Assembly: GCA_965204165.1 (NCBI GenBank) | Contig: OZ241969.1 | Location: forward strand, 2,976,001 to 3,040,000 | Direction: 5' to 3' | From: VYFG01 sp965204165 | Lineage (GTDB): Bacteria > Pseudomonadota > Gammaproteobacteria > Arenicellales > Poriferihabitantaceae | Length of the DNA stretch: 64,000 nucleotides | In this document: one piece after another, positions 1 through 8,728 of the stretch | How positions within the stretch are numbered: the first letter of the stretch is position 1 | How the letters are laid out: every line of letters begins with the position of its first letter | Position numbers and translations under genes: made by a program | Notes under the pieces: model-generated | What the model was told of the DNA's origin: nothing | What the model saw: the letters and a program-made list of their open reading frames with translations, nothing else | Database searches by the model: none

Positions 1-1926
1 CTGGCCGTCACCACCCCTGCCGCGCCCACCGCGTCCGCTTCTGGCTCCTGTCCCCCGGCGGCTGCCGGCTGCGGCACCATCCTCCTTGCGGCCGCTTCCC
101 TGTCTTTTCCGGGAGCCTTCGCGGCCCTTCGGCTTCGCGGCTGACTTGGTTGCCTCGGTTGCCACGGATGCATCCGCCTTGGAGCCGGTCCCGAAGAGTG
201 ACCGGGCGATCCTGCGAAGAAATCCCGAAGGCTCGCCGGACTCGGTCTGTGACGCAGCGGTTCTGCCCCTGGAAGCAGCGGGCTGCTCCGGGATGGAAGG
301 CGGCGGCGGCGCGGCGTGCTCGATGCTGTCGATTTCGACACTGGCTTTTGCCTGCCTGGGCGATTTCAGGCTGTCAGCAAGACCGGGTTCATGCTCGCTC
401 TGGTCGATTTTCTGCTCGTAGCTCGGGGTACTTCCCAATTCGTCCAGCTCCTCACTTCGCAGGCGGCGGAGTTCGAAATGGGGGCTTTCCAGCCGCTCGT
501 TGGGGATGATGATGATTCTCGAAGCGAGCCTGGCCTCCAGCTGGTTCAGTTCGTGGCGCTTTTCGTTGAGCAGATAGGTCGCCATGTCCAGAGGGAGGTC
601 AACCTGGATCGCCTCGGTGTTCTCCTTGAGAGCCTCGTCCTCGATGAGGCGCAGCAGATTCAGGGACGATGAGACTACGCTGCGGATGGTGCCCGTGCCG
701 TTGCATCGGGGGCACGAACGGTAGTTGGCGTCACTGAGGGAGGATCTGAGCCGCTGGCGGGACATTTCCAGGAGGCCGAAGCGGGAAATCTTGCCGATCT
801 GGACCCGGGCCCGGTCCGGCCGCAGCGCTTCCTTGAGCCGGCTTTCCACGGAACGTTGGTTCTCGCCCACGGTCATGTCGATCAGGTCGATCACCACGAG
901 TCCGCCGATATCCCGGATACGCAGCTGTCGCGCCACTTCCTCGACCGCTTCCAGGTTGGTGCGGAAGGCGGTTTCCTCGATATCTCCGCCCTTGGTGGCC
1001 CGGGCCGAGTTCACGTCCACGGAAATCAGCGCCTCGGTATGGTCGATGACGATCGAGCCCCCGGAGGGCAGGTTCACCTCGCGGGTGAACGCGGATTCGA
1101 TCTGGCTTTCGATCTGGTAGCGGGAAAACAGCGGGATATTGCCGTGATAGAGCTTCAGCCGGGCCAGGTTATGGGGCATCACCTGGTTCATGAATCGCTG
1201 CGCCCGGTCAAATATCTCCTCGTCATCGATGATGATTTCCGAGATATCCGCACTGAGATGATCCCGAATGGTCCTGACGATCAGGTTGCTTTCCTGGTAG
1301 ATCAGGAAAGGGCCCTTGGAGGTCTCGGCGGCCTTTTCGATGGATTGCCACAGCTTTTTCAGGAAATCGAGGTCCCACTGCAATTCCTCCGTGCTGCGCC
1401 CGATGCCGGCCGTCCTGGCAATCAGGGAATGATCGGACGACACCTCCAGGCCCTCCAGTGCGTCCCGCAGATCCGCGCGATCATCACCCGATATCCGGCG
1501 GGATATCCCTCCGCCCTTCGGATTGTTCGGCATCAGGACGAGGAAGCGGCCTGCCAGGCTGATGAACGTGGTCAGGGCCGCGCCCTTGGTTCCGCGTTCA
1601 TCCTTGTCGACCTGGACAATCATTTCCTGTCCTTCCTCGATCACCTGTTCGATACGGACGCTGCTGATTGGCGTGCGTCCGTCATAGTTGCGAAAGTATT
1701 CCCGGTAGATTTCCTTCAATGAGAGAAAGCCGTGCTTCTCGGCGCCGTAGTCCACGAAAGCAGCTTCGAGACTCGGTTCCACCTTGGTGACCACCGCCTT
1801 GTAGATATTGCCCTTTTTTTCGCTGCGGATGGCCGATTCAATATCCAGATCCAGGAGTTTCTGGCCATCTACGATTGCAACCCGAAGTTCTTCAGGGTGG
1901 GTTGCATTGAATAACATGCGTTTCAT
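1..1926 (-). CDS. rne: Ribonuclease E (5' part, C-terminus beyond window)
   Basis: Endoribonuclease that starts mRNA decay and processes rRNA and tRNA precursors; scaffold of the degradosome. The frame is open from an ATG at 1926 (MKRMLFNA) to base 1, giving 642 visible codons. An S1 domain covers roughly residues 37-125. The catalytic aspartates lie in SVDVNS (D304) and VVIDLID (D347), and the Zn-link CPRC is at about 405-408. After about residue 500 the protein becomes Arg/Gly/Ser/Pro-rich and low in complexity, as in the disordered RNase E tail. Its length and tail argue against RNase G. In many gammaproteobacteria rluC is divergent from rne; here no gene follows for 940 bp and then an insertion sequence begins. 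Confidence 0.95.
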   Translation of the reverse strand, partial: MKRMLFNATHPEELRVAIVDGQKLLDLDIESAIRSEKKGNIYKAVVTKVEPSLEAAFVDYGAEKHGFLSLKEIYREYFRNYDGRTPISSVRIEQVIEEGQEMIVQVDKDERGTKGAALTTFISLAGRFLVLMPNNPKGGGISRRISGDDRADLRDALEGLEVSSDHSLIARTAGIGRSTEELQWDLDFLKKLWQSIEKAAETSKGPFLIYQESNLIVRTIRDHLSADISEIIIDDEEIFDRAQRFMNQVMPHNLARLKLYHGNIPLFSRYQIESQIESAFTREVNLPSGGSIVIDHTEALISVDVNSARATKGGDIEETAFRTNLEAVEEVARQLRIRDIGGLVVIDLIDMTVGENQRSVESRLKEALRPDRARVQIGKISRFGLLEMSRQRLRSSLSDANYRSCPRCNGTGTIRSVVSSSLNLLRLIEDEALKENTEAIQVDLPLDMATYLLNEKRHELNQLEARLASRIIIIPNERLESPHFELRRLRSEELDELGSTPSYEQKIDQSEHEPGLADSLKSPRQAKASVEIDSIEHAAPPPPSIPEQPAASRGRTAASQTESGEPSGFLRRIARSLFGTGSKADASVATEATKSAAKPKGREGSRKRQGSGRKEDGAAAGSRRGTGARSGRGGRGRGGDGQ

Positions 1927-1940
1927 AATATTACCCAAAA

Positions 1941-1969
1941 TATCCTATAATACAATTGATTATAGGATA
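1941..1969. promoter_or_regulatory. Perfect inverted repeat upstream of rne
   Basis: Two 11-base arms (TATCCTATAAT and its exact complement) are separated by 7 bases, 15 bp upstream of the rne ATG. The repeat lies in a very AT-rich patch of a GC-rich region and carries a TATAAT hexamer on each strand. It could be an operator over the rne promoter or a hairpin in the 5' leader. RNase E of E. coli is autoregulated through its leader, but nothing here proves the same mechanism. Confidence 0.4.
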
Positions 1970-2864
1970 TATATAATGTTTAACCGGAAGATCGGAATAC
2001 ACCGGATTCCGGCATCTATGAGAACGCAGTGGGGAGAATGTCCCTGGCGGGTGCGGCGGTGGTCAACGCCACAGCAGGCACCGTGTGCTGACCTGTTCCG
2101 TTGTCTGGAGGAGACTGGGAATCAGGCCGGAATGAACTGCCCCGGACACGATGGCCCGGAAACAGGGAGATGAACCAGATACGAGTTTGGAATCCGTGAC
2201 CGAACCGCAGTCGGATGGGCAACGTTCATCCGGATGCGCGCCGAGTACGGTACTGAATACCGCCTCGACAGTGCGCCTGTCCAGGCACGTGCCGATAACT
2301 GAGACATGGCCGGCACCGTGCACTCCCTGAAGGGAGATGTCGCTGTCCGGACAAAAATACAACCAGGATTTCGCATTTGATCCTTACTTTACCGCCGCTG
2401 TCACGATGCAGGACCGGAGGCACCGGCCGATACAGTGAAGACAAGCAACGCGCTTCATTCAAGGTCAGGGATCGGGTTTTCTGATGCCGCAGGAGGGAAT
2501 CCCCAGCGGACAACGGCCCGTTCAGGACCGAACCGGATTAACTGGTACCATATACCGACCCTGGCACATTCACCTAGGGGCTTTTCAAACCCAGGGCGTT
2601 CTCCGCCCGTTTCCCGGCTATCGAGTTCTGGAAAGAGTTAGTTCTCGTTCTTGTTCACGAAGGCCGGAAGAATCTTTTCCGCCGCCCGATCCACGCAAAA
2701 CCACGCAAGACAGGGTGGCGTCCCGCCGAATATATCAATGAACGCAGGGCAACACAACCGACCGCTGCCGCCGGTCGCAACCACCGGTTGCGGGCAATTC
2801 CCGGGGTGGGCAATTCGGCCCGGGAAGGTTTTCCGCATCCAGCGGCAAGGCCCCTTACACGGCC
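1970..2864. other. Gene-free stretch between rne and the insertion sequence
   Basis: About 900 bp of GC-rich sequence with only short open frames on both strands, none resembling a protein I recognise. No tRNA or clear terminator was seen. It may be remnant DNA from the lost or moved rne neighbour. The left ISAs1-like copy begins at its right edge. Confidence 0.5.
2855..2864. repeat. Target-site duplication, left ISAs1-like copy (outer)
   Basis: TTACACGGCC lies immediately before the element and is repeated exactly at 4980-4989 immediately after it. A 10-bp duplication fits the 8-10 bp known for the ISAs1 family. Confidence 0.93.
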
Positions 2865-3079
2865 CAAGGCAAATTTGTTCTGATTCGCCCGAAGAGATCG
2901 TTACTGCCGTGCTTGGGATTTATCACGGATTATTTTGGCCACTTTGGACTGAATTGGCCGCCATGGTGGTTACACCGGGCAGGTTGATGTTCCCGGAGGT
3001 GGATTTCCGTTCCGTTGAGGCATGACTGTTCCCGCCCCTGTGTGTTGAGGGGCTGAGGATTCGGGGCCTGGAGGGATGC

Positions 3080-4857
3080 TCAGCCGGTAGCCGGGTATGG
3101 CCTGGCGTTGTCGGTCATCTTGAGGAAGTCGAGCATGCGTCGGGGATTCCTGGCGAGGTGGCGCATGGTTTCGGCGACGGCGAGGCCCCGGCTCTGTATG
3201 ATGCCGATGGCGAATCGCCTGAGGCGGGACATGTTCTGGGGACCGTGTCCGGCCCGGATTCGGCTGCGGTCCTCGTCGAAGGTCCAGTCGAGGACATGAT
3301 GCATGGCCTCGACGGACCAGTGCCCGCGGTTGAGGGAGAGGATTCGCTCGGGGGAGGCGTCATTTGGGGTCAGGCTGGTGATTCCGTAGGCGATCTCACG
3401 GCGTTTCCTGCCGGTTGCGGTTTCGGTGGTTTCACGCATCACGGCGAAGACCTGTCCGACGTTGGGGAACTGGAGGTAGTGGTTGAGCTTGTCCGAGACC
3501 CAGACGGAACGGCGCTCCCGGCGGCCATGGACGGGTTTGGGGGCCTGGTCGGTGAAGTCCGGCGGACGGCGCTGGATGTGGCGGTCGAGGAGCAGTCGGA
3601 TATCGGCGAGCAGGTTTTTCTGGTTGCCCTTGACGGTGAAGAGGTAGTGGGCGCGGCGTCCGTGGAGATAGTCGGCGAGCTTGCGTTGGGTGAGCATGGC
3701 ATCGGTGGTGATGGTGCATCCTTCGATGTCGGAGAGGGTGTCGAGCAGCGGGATGACGATGCCGATCTCGTTGGTGCGTTTGGTTTCGTCATCGGCCCCC
3801 GGTTTCAGGCCGACTTTTTTTGACTCCAGGGGATTCCGGTGTGGTGGCCGACGGCGCCGAGCACATGGGGCCGGTTGCCCTGGTCATCGATGGCGCCCCG
3901 GATGGTCTTGCCGTCGACGGCAATGGCGGTGTCCTTTGGGCCATGGACCTGGTGCCACGCCCGCAGGGCGGCATCGAACTGGTCCGGGTCGATGCGGATG
4001 AGGACGCTGCGGATGGCGGACAGGCTGGGCACCTGGTGTCCGCTCCTGGAACGGCGTACGCGGAAACGTTCCAGGACCCTGGGGCTGAGGTCGTCGATCC
4101 ATTCGCTCATGGCCTTGTAGCCGCGCATGCCGCAGAGCGTGGCCGCTGCTGCCAATGCCAGCATGGTGGACAGGGCGTGGCGGCGGCCCTGGCGGCGTCG
4201 GGGATCGTCGATGTCGCGGAAGAAGTCGGGCAGGGATCGCATCTGTTCGGCGGTGAGAGTCATCCTGGGTACTCCATGTTGCAGTGTGGTGTCGAGGCAG
4301 GGGTCCCGGAGGCGGGCGCGGGCGGCGCGCGACAGGGGATGGACGAAGACGAGCTTGGGCTTTGCGTGTTCGCTGTAGCCCGGGCCCTCGCGGCCGAAGC
4401 CCCGGGTATGCCCGACCTCGATCCAGTTGGCGGCGCGGTAGACGGTGCCGTGGAAGCGGGCGGGGTCGACGAAGGTCTCCACCAGCAGGAGGCCGTGACC
4501 GAAGCGGAGCGGCCAGTCGCGGGCGAGGCGGCGGGTGCACAGGGAAAGCACGCGCGAGCCGAGGTTGCGCGGTGCGCCGGGCAGGATCAGGAAGCGCGAG
4601 TTGTTGGTGATCAGGTGCAGGCGGCCGAACCGGATGCCGTACTCCCAGCCGATCCACCGGTCCCGGGCGCCGCATTTCAGCGCCGATGCCGAAAACATGG
4701 CCAGTGCCAGCCAGCGCCCCCGGTGATGGGCCACATAGCGCAGCGTCTCGCCCCGCGCCGGCACCGAGCCGAGATAGTGATGCGCCTGCATCAGGTCCCG
4801 GAACCGGGGTTCATCTGTTGCCGGCACGATGTCTACCGACACCTCTGAAAGGTCCAC
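3080..4857 (-). CDS. DUF4338-ISAs1 fusion transposase, made by -1 frameshift (copy 1)
   Basis: Frame 0 starts at a GTG (4857) and stops at 3805 after 350 codons; the second frame runs to 3080. Joined by a -1 shift at the A_AAA_AAG heptamer (3814-3820) they give 592 residues. Residues about 1-190 match the DUF4338 pattern of the DruA family (HHYLG, RDRWIGW, NNSRFLILP, ETFVDP, YRAANW). Residues 199-592 are an ISAs1-type DDE transposase: D315 in VDGKTIRG, D386 in TTDAML and E517 in HWSVEAMHH. The last two lie only in the shifted frame, so catalysis needs the shift. Met199 has an ATG and could start a conventional stand-alone transposase of about 394 residues. It differs from the copy at 31255-33032 at about seven residues. 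Confidence 0.85.
3814..3820 (-). promoter_or_regulatory. Slippery heptamer A_AAA_AAG (copy 1)
   Basis: On the minus strand codons 347-348 are AAA AAG preceded by A, the classic -1 slippage heptamer. After slippage translation continues GTC GGC CTG into the transposase C-terminal half, while frame 0 stops two codons after the heptamer. Confidence 0.75.
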
Positions 4858-4979
4858 CTTGCGTATGTCCGTCTGATGGTCTTGTGACGGGATTTATACC
4901 AGTACCCGGGGGAAAAGTCCAGTGTTTGGGGTAAGTCCTTTGACCGGAAGAAAAAACTCTGCAGAAAAGAATTACCCTG

Positions 4980-4989
4980 TTACACGGCC
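4980..4989. repeat. Target-site duplication, left ISAs1-like copy (inner)
   Basis: Second exact copy of TTACACGGCC, directly after the end of the element. Confidence 0.93.
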
Positions 4990-4998
4990 TCGGATCAA

Positions 4999-5027
4999 TT
5001 GTATTCCGGTCCGCCTGTGTGTACACT
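4999..5027 (+). promoter_or_regulatory. Promoter of tRNA-Val (and perhaps thrS)
   Basis: TTGTAT at 4999-5004, a 17-bp spacer, then TACACT at 5022-5027, followed by a GC-rich stretch before the tRNA at 5042. Such GC-rich discriminators are typical of stringently controlled stable-RNA promoters. The insertion sequence ends 19 bp upstream of the -35 box. Confidence 0.6.
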
Positions 5028-5041
5028 CCGCCGCCTACGGC

Positions 5042-5118
5042 AGGCGCGTAGCTCAGCTGGTTAGAGCACTACCTTGACATGGTAGGGGTCGTTGGTTCGA
5101 ATCCAATCGCGCCTACCA
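5042..5118 (+). tRNA. tRNA-Val (anticodon GAC)
   Basis: Full cloverleaf: acceptor AGGCGCG pairs with CGCGCCT, D-arm GCTC/GAGC, anticodon stem CTACC/GGTAG with loop TTGACAT, T-arm with GTTCGAATC, and encoded CCA. The anticodon is GAC. The tRNA lies just upstream of thrS. Confidence 0.97.
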
Positions 5119-5244
5119 TATTCAATCCGGCCGCAACGAAGGAAATTCCGTTACTTCCACAGTCATCCGAGCTTCCAACCGCCATCTGACTGGTTTCACA
5201 TACCCATGCGCCCTTTGGTAGCGGGCGCCACTGATCACAGAGAC

Positions 5245-7146
5245 ATGCCCCGAATAACGCTTCCTGACGGCTCCACCCGAATTTACGATCACCCCACGAC
5301 CATCGCCGAGATTGCCGCCGGTATCGGTCCCGGGCTGGCCGCCGCCGCCGTGGCCGGCAAGGTGAACGGCGGACTGGTGGATACTGTCGACCCCATCGGG
5401 GAAGATGCAACCGTCACGGTTGTCACTTCCCGGGACAGCGAGGGAGTGGAGATCATCCGCCATTCCTGCGCGCACCTTCTTGGCCATGCCATCAAGCAGA
5501 TCTGGCCGGAAAGCCGCATGGCCATCGGACCGGTCATTGAAAACGGGTTTTACTACGATGTCGACCTGGATCACCGGATCACCGAGGATGATCTCGAGCA
5601 TCTCGAGCAGCGCATGGCGGAACTTGCCGAAACCGGGTATGAGGTGATCAAGGAAAATGTCCCGTGGCAGCAGGCCTACGACACCTTTGCCATGCGGGAT
5701 GAACCCTACAAGCAGGAGATCCTGGAGCGGGATGTCGCACGTGACGCGCACCCGGGGCTGTACCACCACCAGGAATACATCGACATGTGCCGGGGACCGC
5801 ATGTGCCGAACGTGGGGTTCTGCCGCCACTTCAAGCTGATGCGGGTGTCCGGTGCCTACTGGCGCGGGGATTCGGACAACAAGATGCTGCAACGGATCTA
5901 CGGGACGGCCTGGCCCGGCGCCAAGGCCCTCAGGGTCTATCTGAAACAGCTGGCCGAAGCGGAAAAGAGGGACCATCGCCGTATTGGCAAGCAACTGGGG
6001 CTTTTTCACATGCAGGAAGAGGCGCCGGGCATGGTGTTCTGGCACGACCGGGGATGGTCGCTGTACCGGGTGCTGGAACAGTTCATCCGCCGGGAACAGT
6101 CCCGCCGCGGCTATCGTGAGATCAAAACCCCCCAGGTTGTGGACTATTCCCTCTGGGAACGCTCCGGTCATGCCGACAGGTTCTCAGACGACATGTTCAC
6201 GGTGCGGTCCGAGGGCCGGGATTTCGCCCTGAAACCCATGAACTGCCCCTGCCACGTGGAGGTATTCAACCAGGGACTGAAGAGCTACCGGGACCTGCCT
6301 CTCCGATTCGCGGAGTTCGGTTCCTGCCACCGCAACGAGCTGTCCGGTGCCCTGCACGGGCTGATGCGGGTCAGGGGCTTCGTCCAGGACGACGCCCATA
6401 TCTTCTGCACCGAGGAACAGATCCAGGACGAGGTGGCGGCATTCATCGACTTTCTCCACGCGGTGTACGACACCCTGGGTTTCCATGATGTGATCTACCG
6501 GCTGGCCACAAGACCGGAAAACCGGGTCGGGTCGGACGAGGACTGGGGCCGGGCGGAAGATGCACTGGCCAGGGCGATGGATGCCAAGGACCTGCCATGG
6601 AAGGAGCTACCCGGGGAGGGGGCCTTCTATGGTCCGAAAATCGAGTTCTCCCTGCGCGATAGTATCGGCCGGATCTGGCAGTGCGGTACCATGCAGGTCG
6701 ACTTTGCCATGCCGGGGCGTCTCGGTGCGGAATACGTGGCCGAGGACGGTACGCGCCAGGTCCCCGTGATGCTGCACCGGGCGATCCTTGGCTCCTTCGA
6801 ACGGTTCATCGGCATCCTGATCGAGCATCATGAGGGGCGTTTCCCGGCATGGCTCGCACCCGTGCAGGCGGTTGTGATGAATATCACGGACAGCCAGGCC
6901 GAATACGCAAGGGATCTGGAAAAAGTCCTGAAAAAACAGGAATTCAGGGTTGAATCTGACTTGAGAAACGAAAAAATCGGTTTTAAAATTCGCGAGCACA
7001 CGCTGCAGCGTGTCCCGTACCTCCTTGTTGTGGGGGACCGGGAAATGAATAGCGCGAAAGTAGCCGTTCGGGCAAGGGACGGAAGTGACCTCGGCAGTAT
7101 GTCCATCGGCGAGGTGGCGGAACTTCTTTCGCGGGGAGAGGATTGA
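5245..7146 (+). CDS. thrS: Threonyl-tRNA synthetase
   Basis: Class II synthetase charging tRNA-Thr. The 633 residues contain a TGS domain (about 1-60), the editing domain with HSCAHLLGH from residue 73, the catalytic core with MNCPCH (zinc ligand Cys334, the same number as in E. coli) and an anticodon-binding C-terminus. The ATG at 5245 (MPRITLPDGS) was chosen because it matches the usual N-terminus; the longer open frame upstream runs into the tRNA. It heads the conserved thrS-infC-rpmI-rplT-pheST-ihfA block. Confidence 0.97.
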   Translation: MPRITLPDGSTRIYDHPTTIAEIAAGIGPGLAAAAVAGKVNGGLVDTVDPIGEDATVTVVTSRDSEGVEIIRHSCAHLLGHAIKQIWPESRMAIGPVIENGFYYDVDLDHRITEDDLEHLEQRMAELAETGYEVIKENVPWQQAYDTFAMRDEPYKQEILERDVARDAHPGLYHHQEYIDMCRGPHVPNVGFCRHFKLMRVSGAYWRGDSDNKMLQRIYGTAWPGAKALRVYLKQLAEAEKRDHRRIGKQLGLFHMQEEAPGMVFWHDRGWSLYRVLEQFIRREQSRRGYREIKTPQVVDYSLWERSGHADRFSDDMFTVRSEGRDFALKPMNCPCHVEVFNQGLKSYRDLPLRFAEFGSCHRNELSGALHGLMRVRGFVQDDAHIFCTEEQIQDEVAAFIDFLHAVYDTLGFHDVIYRLATRPENRVGSDEDWGRAEDALARAMDAKDLPWKELPGEGAFYGPKIEFSLRDSIGRIWQCGTMQVDFAMPGRLGAEYVAEDGTRQVPVMLHRAILGSFERFIGILIEHHEGRFPAWLAPVQAVVMNITDSQAEYARDLEKVLKKQEFRVESDLRNEKIGFKIREHTLQRVPYLLVVGDREMNSAKVAVRARDGSDLGSMSIGEVAELLSRGED

Positions 7147-7252
7147 CGGCCGTTGGATGCGCCCGGCGCTGACCGGTTCCCGGCCTTCTGCGGTACCGCG
7201 TACATCCCGTTCAGGCTGTATCCGGAACTGGCCTGTTATTTTTTGAACCAAC

Positions 7253-7269
7253 AGAGGTAACCTGCTATA
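7253..7269 (+). promoter_or_regulatory. RBS and AUA start codon of infC
   Basis: An AGAGGT motif lies 8-9 bases before ATA at 7267-7269. An in-frame TAA (7258-7260) sits immediately upstream, and the first in-frame ATG/GTG/TTG downstream is the GTG at 7318, which would remove conserved IF3 N-terminal residues. AUU/AUC/AUA starts are the known basis of IF3 autoregulation. Confidence 0.8.
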
Positions 7270-7785
7270 GCTAAAGAAAAGCAACTGCGCGTCAATGAAC
7301 AGATCACCAGTGATCCTGTGCGGGTCATTGGCACCGACGGCAACCAGATCGGCGTGGTTTCCCTGGAAGAGGCCAACGACCTCGCGGATAACGAAGGAAT
7401 GGATCTGGTGGAGATATCGCCCAACGCAGACCCTCCGGTATGCAGGATTCTGGATTACGGCAAGTATCTCTACAATGAGAGCAAGCAGCGCCACGAGGCG
7501 AGAAGGAAGCAGAAACAGATCACCGTCAAGGAGATCAAGTTCCGCCCCGGGACGGATGTCAGCGATTATGAAGTGAAGCTCAAGAAACTCAGGGAGTTTC
7601 TTGAAGCAGGCAACAAGGCCAAGGTGACCATGCGATTCCGGGGACGCGAAATGGTGCACAAGGAACTGGGCCTTGAGATGCTTAAGCAGGTGGAGAAGGA
7701 TCTCGAGGAGATCGCTTCCGTGGAACATGCGCCGACCATGGAAGGACGCCAGATGGTGATGGTCATGGGTCCTCGCCGGCACTAG
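7267..7785 (+). CDS. infC: Translation initiation factor IF-3
   Basis: Binds the 30S subunit, prevents 50S joining and checks the initiator codon-anticodon pair. The product is 172 residues: IF3 N-domain with RVNEQI and the GVVSLEEA region, then the C-domain KEIKFRPGTDVSDYEVKL. The start is AUA; no in-frame ATG or GTG allows the conserved N-terminus (AKEKQLRVNE). This non-canonical start should let IF3 repress its own translation. It follows thrS by 120 bp, and rpmI begins 227 bp downstream. Confidence 0.93.
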   Translation: MAKEKQLRVNEQITSDPVRVIGTDGNQIGVVSLEEANDLADNEGMDLVEISPNADPPVCRILDYGKYLYNESKQRHEARRKQKQITVKEIKFRPGTDVSDYEVKLKKLREFLEAGNKAKVTMRFRGREMVHKELGLEMLKQVEKDLEEIASVEHAPTMEGRQMVMVMGPRRH

Positions 7786-7976
7786 TCCGGGGTGGGCCCG
7801 GAATCAGGTTGCCTTCGGTGGAAGCAGCTCCTGGAGCAGCAGCGACGGGATGACCGCATTGCAACAGGCGCGAATTCGGTCTGGAACGGCCCTGGCGGGT
7901 CGCCGGGGATGTTCCGGACGGGAAGGTGGCAAATCGCAGTCCAATCCAGAACTGCCTTTGTCAATTACATGATGTC

Positions 7977-7993
7977 CCGCACCCGGGGTGCGG
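7977..7993 (+). promoter_or_regulatory. Hairpin in the rpmI leader
   Basis: CCGCACC and GGTGCGG flank a 3-base loop, 20 bp before the rpmI ATG. In enterobacteria L20 represses rpmI-rplT by binding leader RNA upstream of rpmI. This hairpin could be part of such a site or could merely occlude the start; the sequence alone does not decide. Confidence 0.25.
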
Positions 7994-8012
7994 TCGAATA
8001 CTGGAAACTGAA

Positions 8013-8210
8013 ATGCCAAAACTGAAAACCAACCGGGGCGCTGCCAAGCGCTTCAGACGTACTGCCTCAGGCAGGTTCAAGCGGTCGCAGTCGCATCTGC
8101 GTCACATACTGACGAAGAAGTCTGCCAAGCGCAAGCGCCAGCTCAGAAGTGGTGACCTGATCCATGCATCCGACCAGGCATCTGTGAAACAGATGCTTCC
8201 ATACAGCTGA
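8013..8210 (+). CDS. rpmI: 50S ribosomal protein L35
   Basis: 65-residue, Lys/Arg-rich large-subunit protein beginning MPKLKTNRGAAKRF and matching the family's usual length. The ATG at 8013 was preferred over a longer frame because it gives the universal L35 N-terminus. It sits 11 bp before rplT, which has a strong AAGGAGGAGG ribosome-binding site. Confidence 0.96.
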   Translation: MPKLKTNRGAAKRFRRTASGRFKRSQSHLRHILTKKSAKRKRQLRSGDLIHASDQASVKQMLPYS

Positions 8211-8221
8211 AGGAGGAGGTC

Positions 8222-8581
8222 ATGCCAAGAGTCAAACGTAGCGTCCAGGCCCGGGCGCGGCACCAGAAGGTCCTGAAGCAGGCGAAGGGTTACAGCGGAG
8301 CCCGCAGAAAATTGTTCAAAACCGCCAAGCAGGCGGTGGACAGGGCCGGTCAGTACGCCTACCGTGACCGCAGACAGCGCAAGCGGCAGTTCCGGTCGTT
8401 GTGGATCGTGCGCATCAATGCCGCCGCGCGGGAGAACGGCCTCAGCTACAGCCGCCTGATGAACGGTCTGAACCGGGCGGACATTGTCCTGGACCGCAAG
8501 GTGCTGGCAGACATGGCGGTGCATGATAAACCGGCTTTCACGGCTCTGGCTGAAAAGGCCAAGTCGGCGCTGGCCGCCTGA
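8222..8581 (+). CDS. rplT: 50S ribosomal protein L20
   Basis: 119-residue rRNA-binding protein required early in 50S assembly, beginning MPRVKRSVQARARHQK with the basic N-terminal arm and globular C-domain of the family. It is preceded by GGAGGAGG and co-transcribed with rpmI. In enterobacteria L20 is the translational repressor of this operon. Confidence 0.97.
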   Translation: MPRVKRSVQARARHQKVLKQAKGYSGARRKLFKTAKQAVDRAGQYAYRDRRQRKRQFRSLWIVRINAAARENGLSYSRLMNGLNRADIVLDRKVLADMAVHDKPAFTALAEKAKSALAA

Positions 8582-8728
8582 ATACGGTCAGATTCCGCCT
8601 TGCCGACGCCGTCACTCCCCGGCAACTGCCGGAGGGTGATCCGAACAGTGAAGCAGGGCATTTGCTGCTGTTGGCCGTTTGTCTCCATAACTGCCGGGTT
8701 CCATCCCGGGTGATCATTCAAAGTAACC

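Larger units (their letters stand above)
2865..4979 (-). mobile_element. ISAs1-family insertion sequence with DUF4338 domain, copy 1
   Basis: A 2115-bp element. Its ends were fixed by aligning it with the inverted copy at 31133-33247, which has exactly the same length. The termini begin CAGGGTAATTC and CAAGGCAAATT, which align at 13 of the first 18 positions as an imperfect inverted repeat. It carries one transposase gene read through a -1 frameshift. It is inserted about 20 bp upstream of the -35 box of the tRNA-Val/thrS promoter, without breaking a gene. Confidence 0.93.

Noticed and set aside
3080..4857. Transposase pseudogene broken by a random frameshift
   Set aside because: The break falls exactly on an in-phase A_AAA_AAG heptamer in both copies, and both copies transposed with intact ends and duplications. 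A programmed shift is the simpler reading, though not proven.
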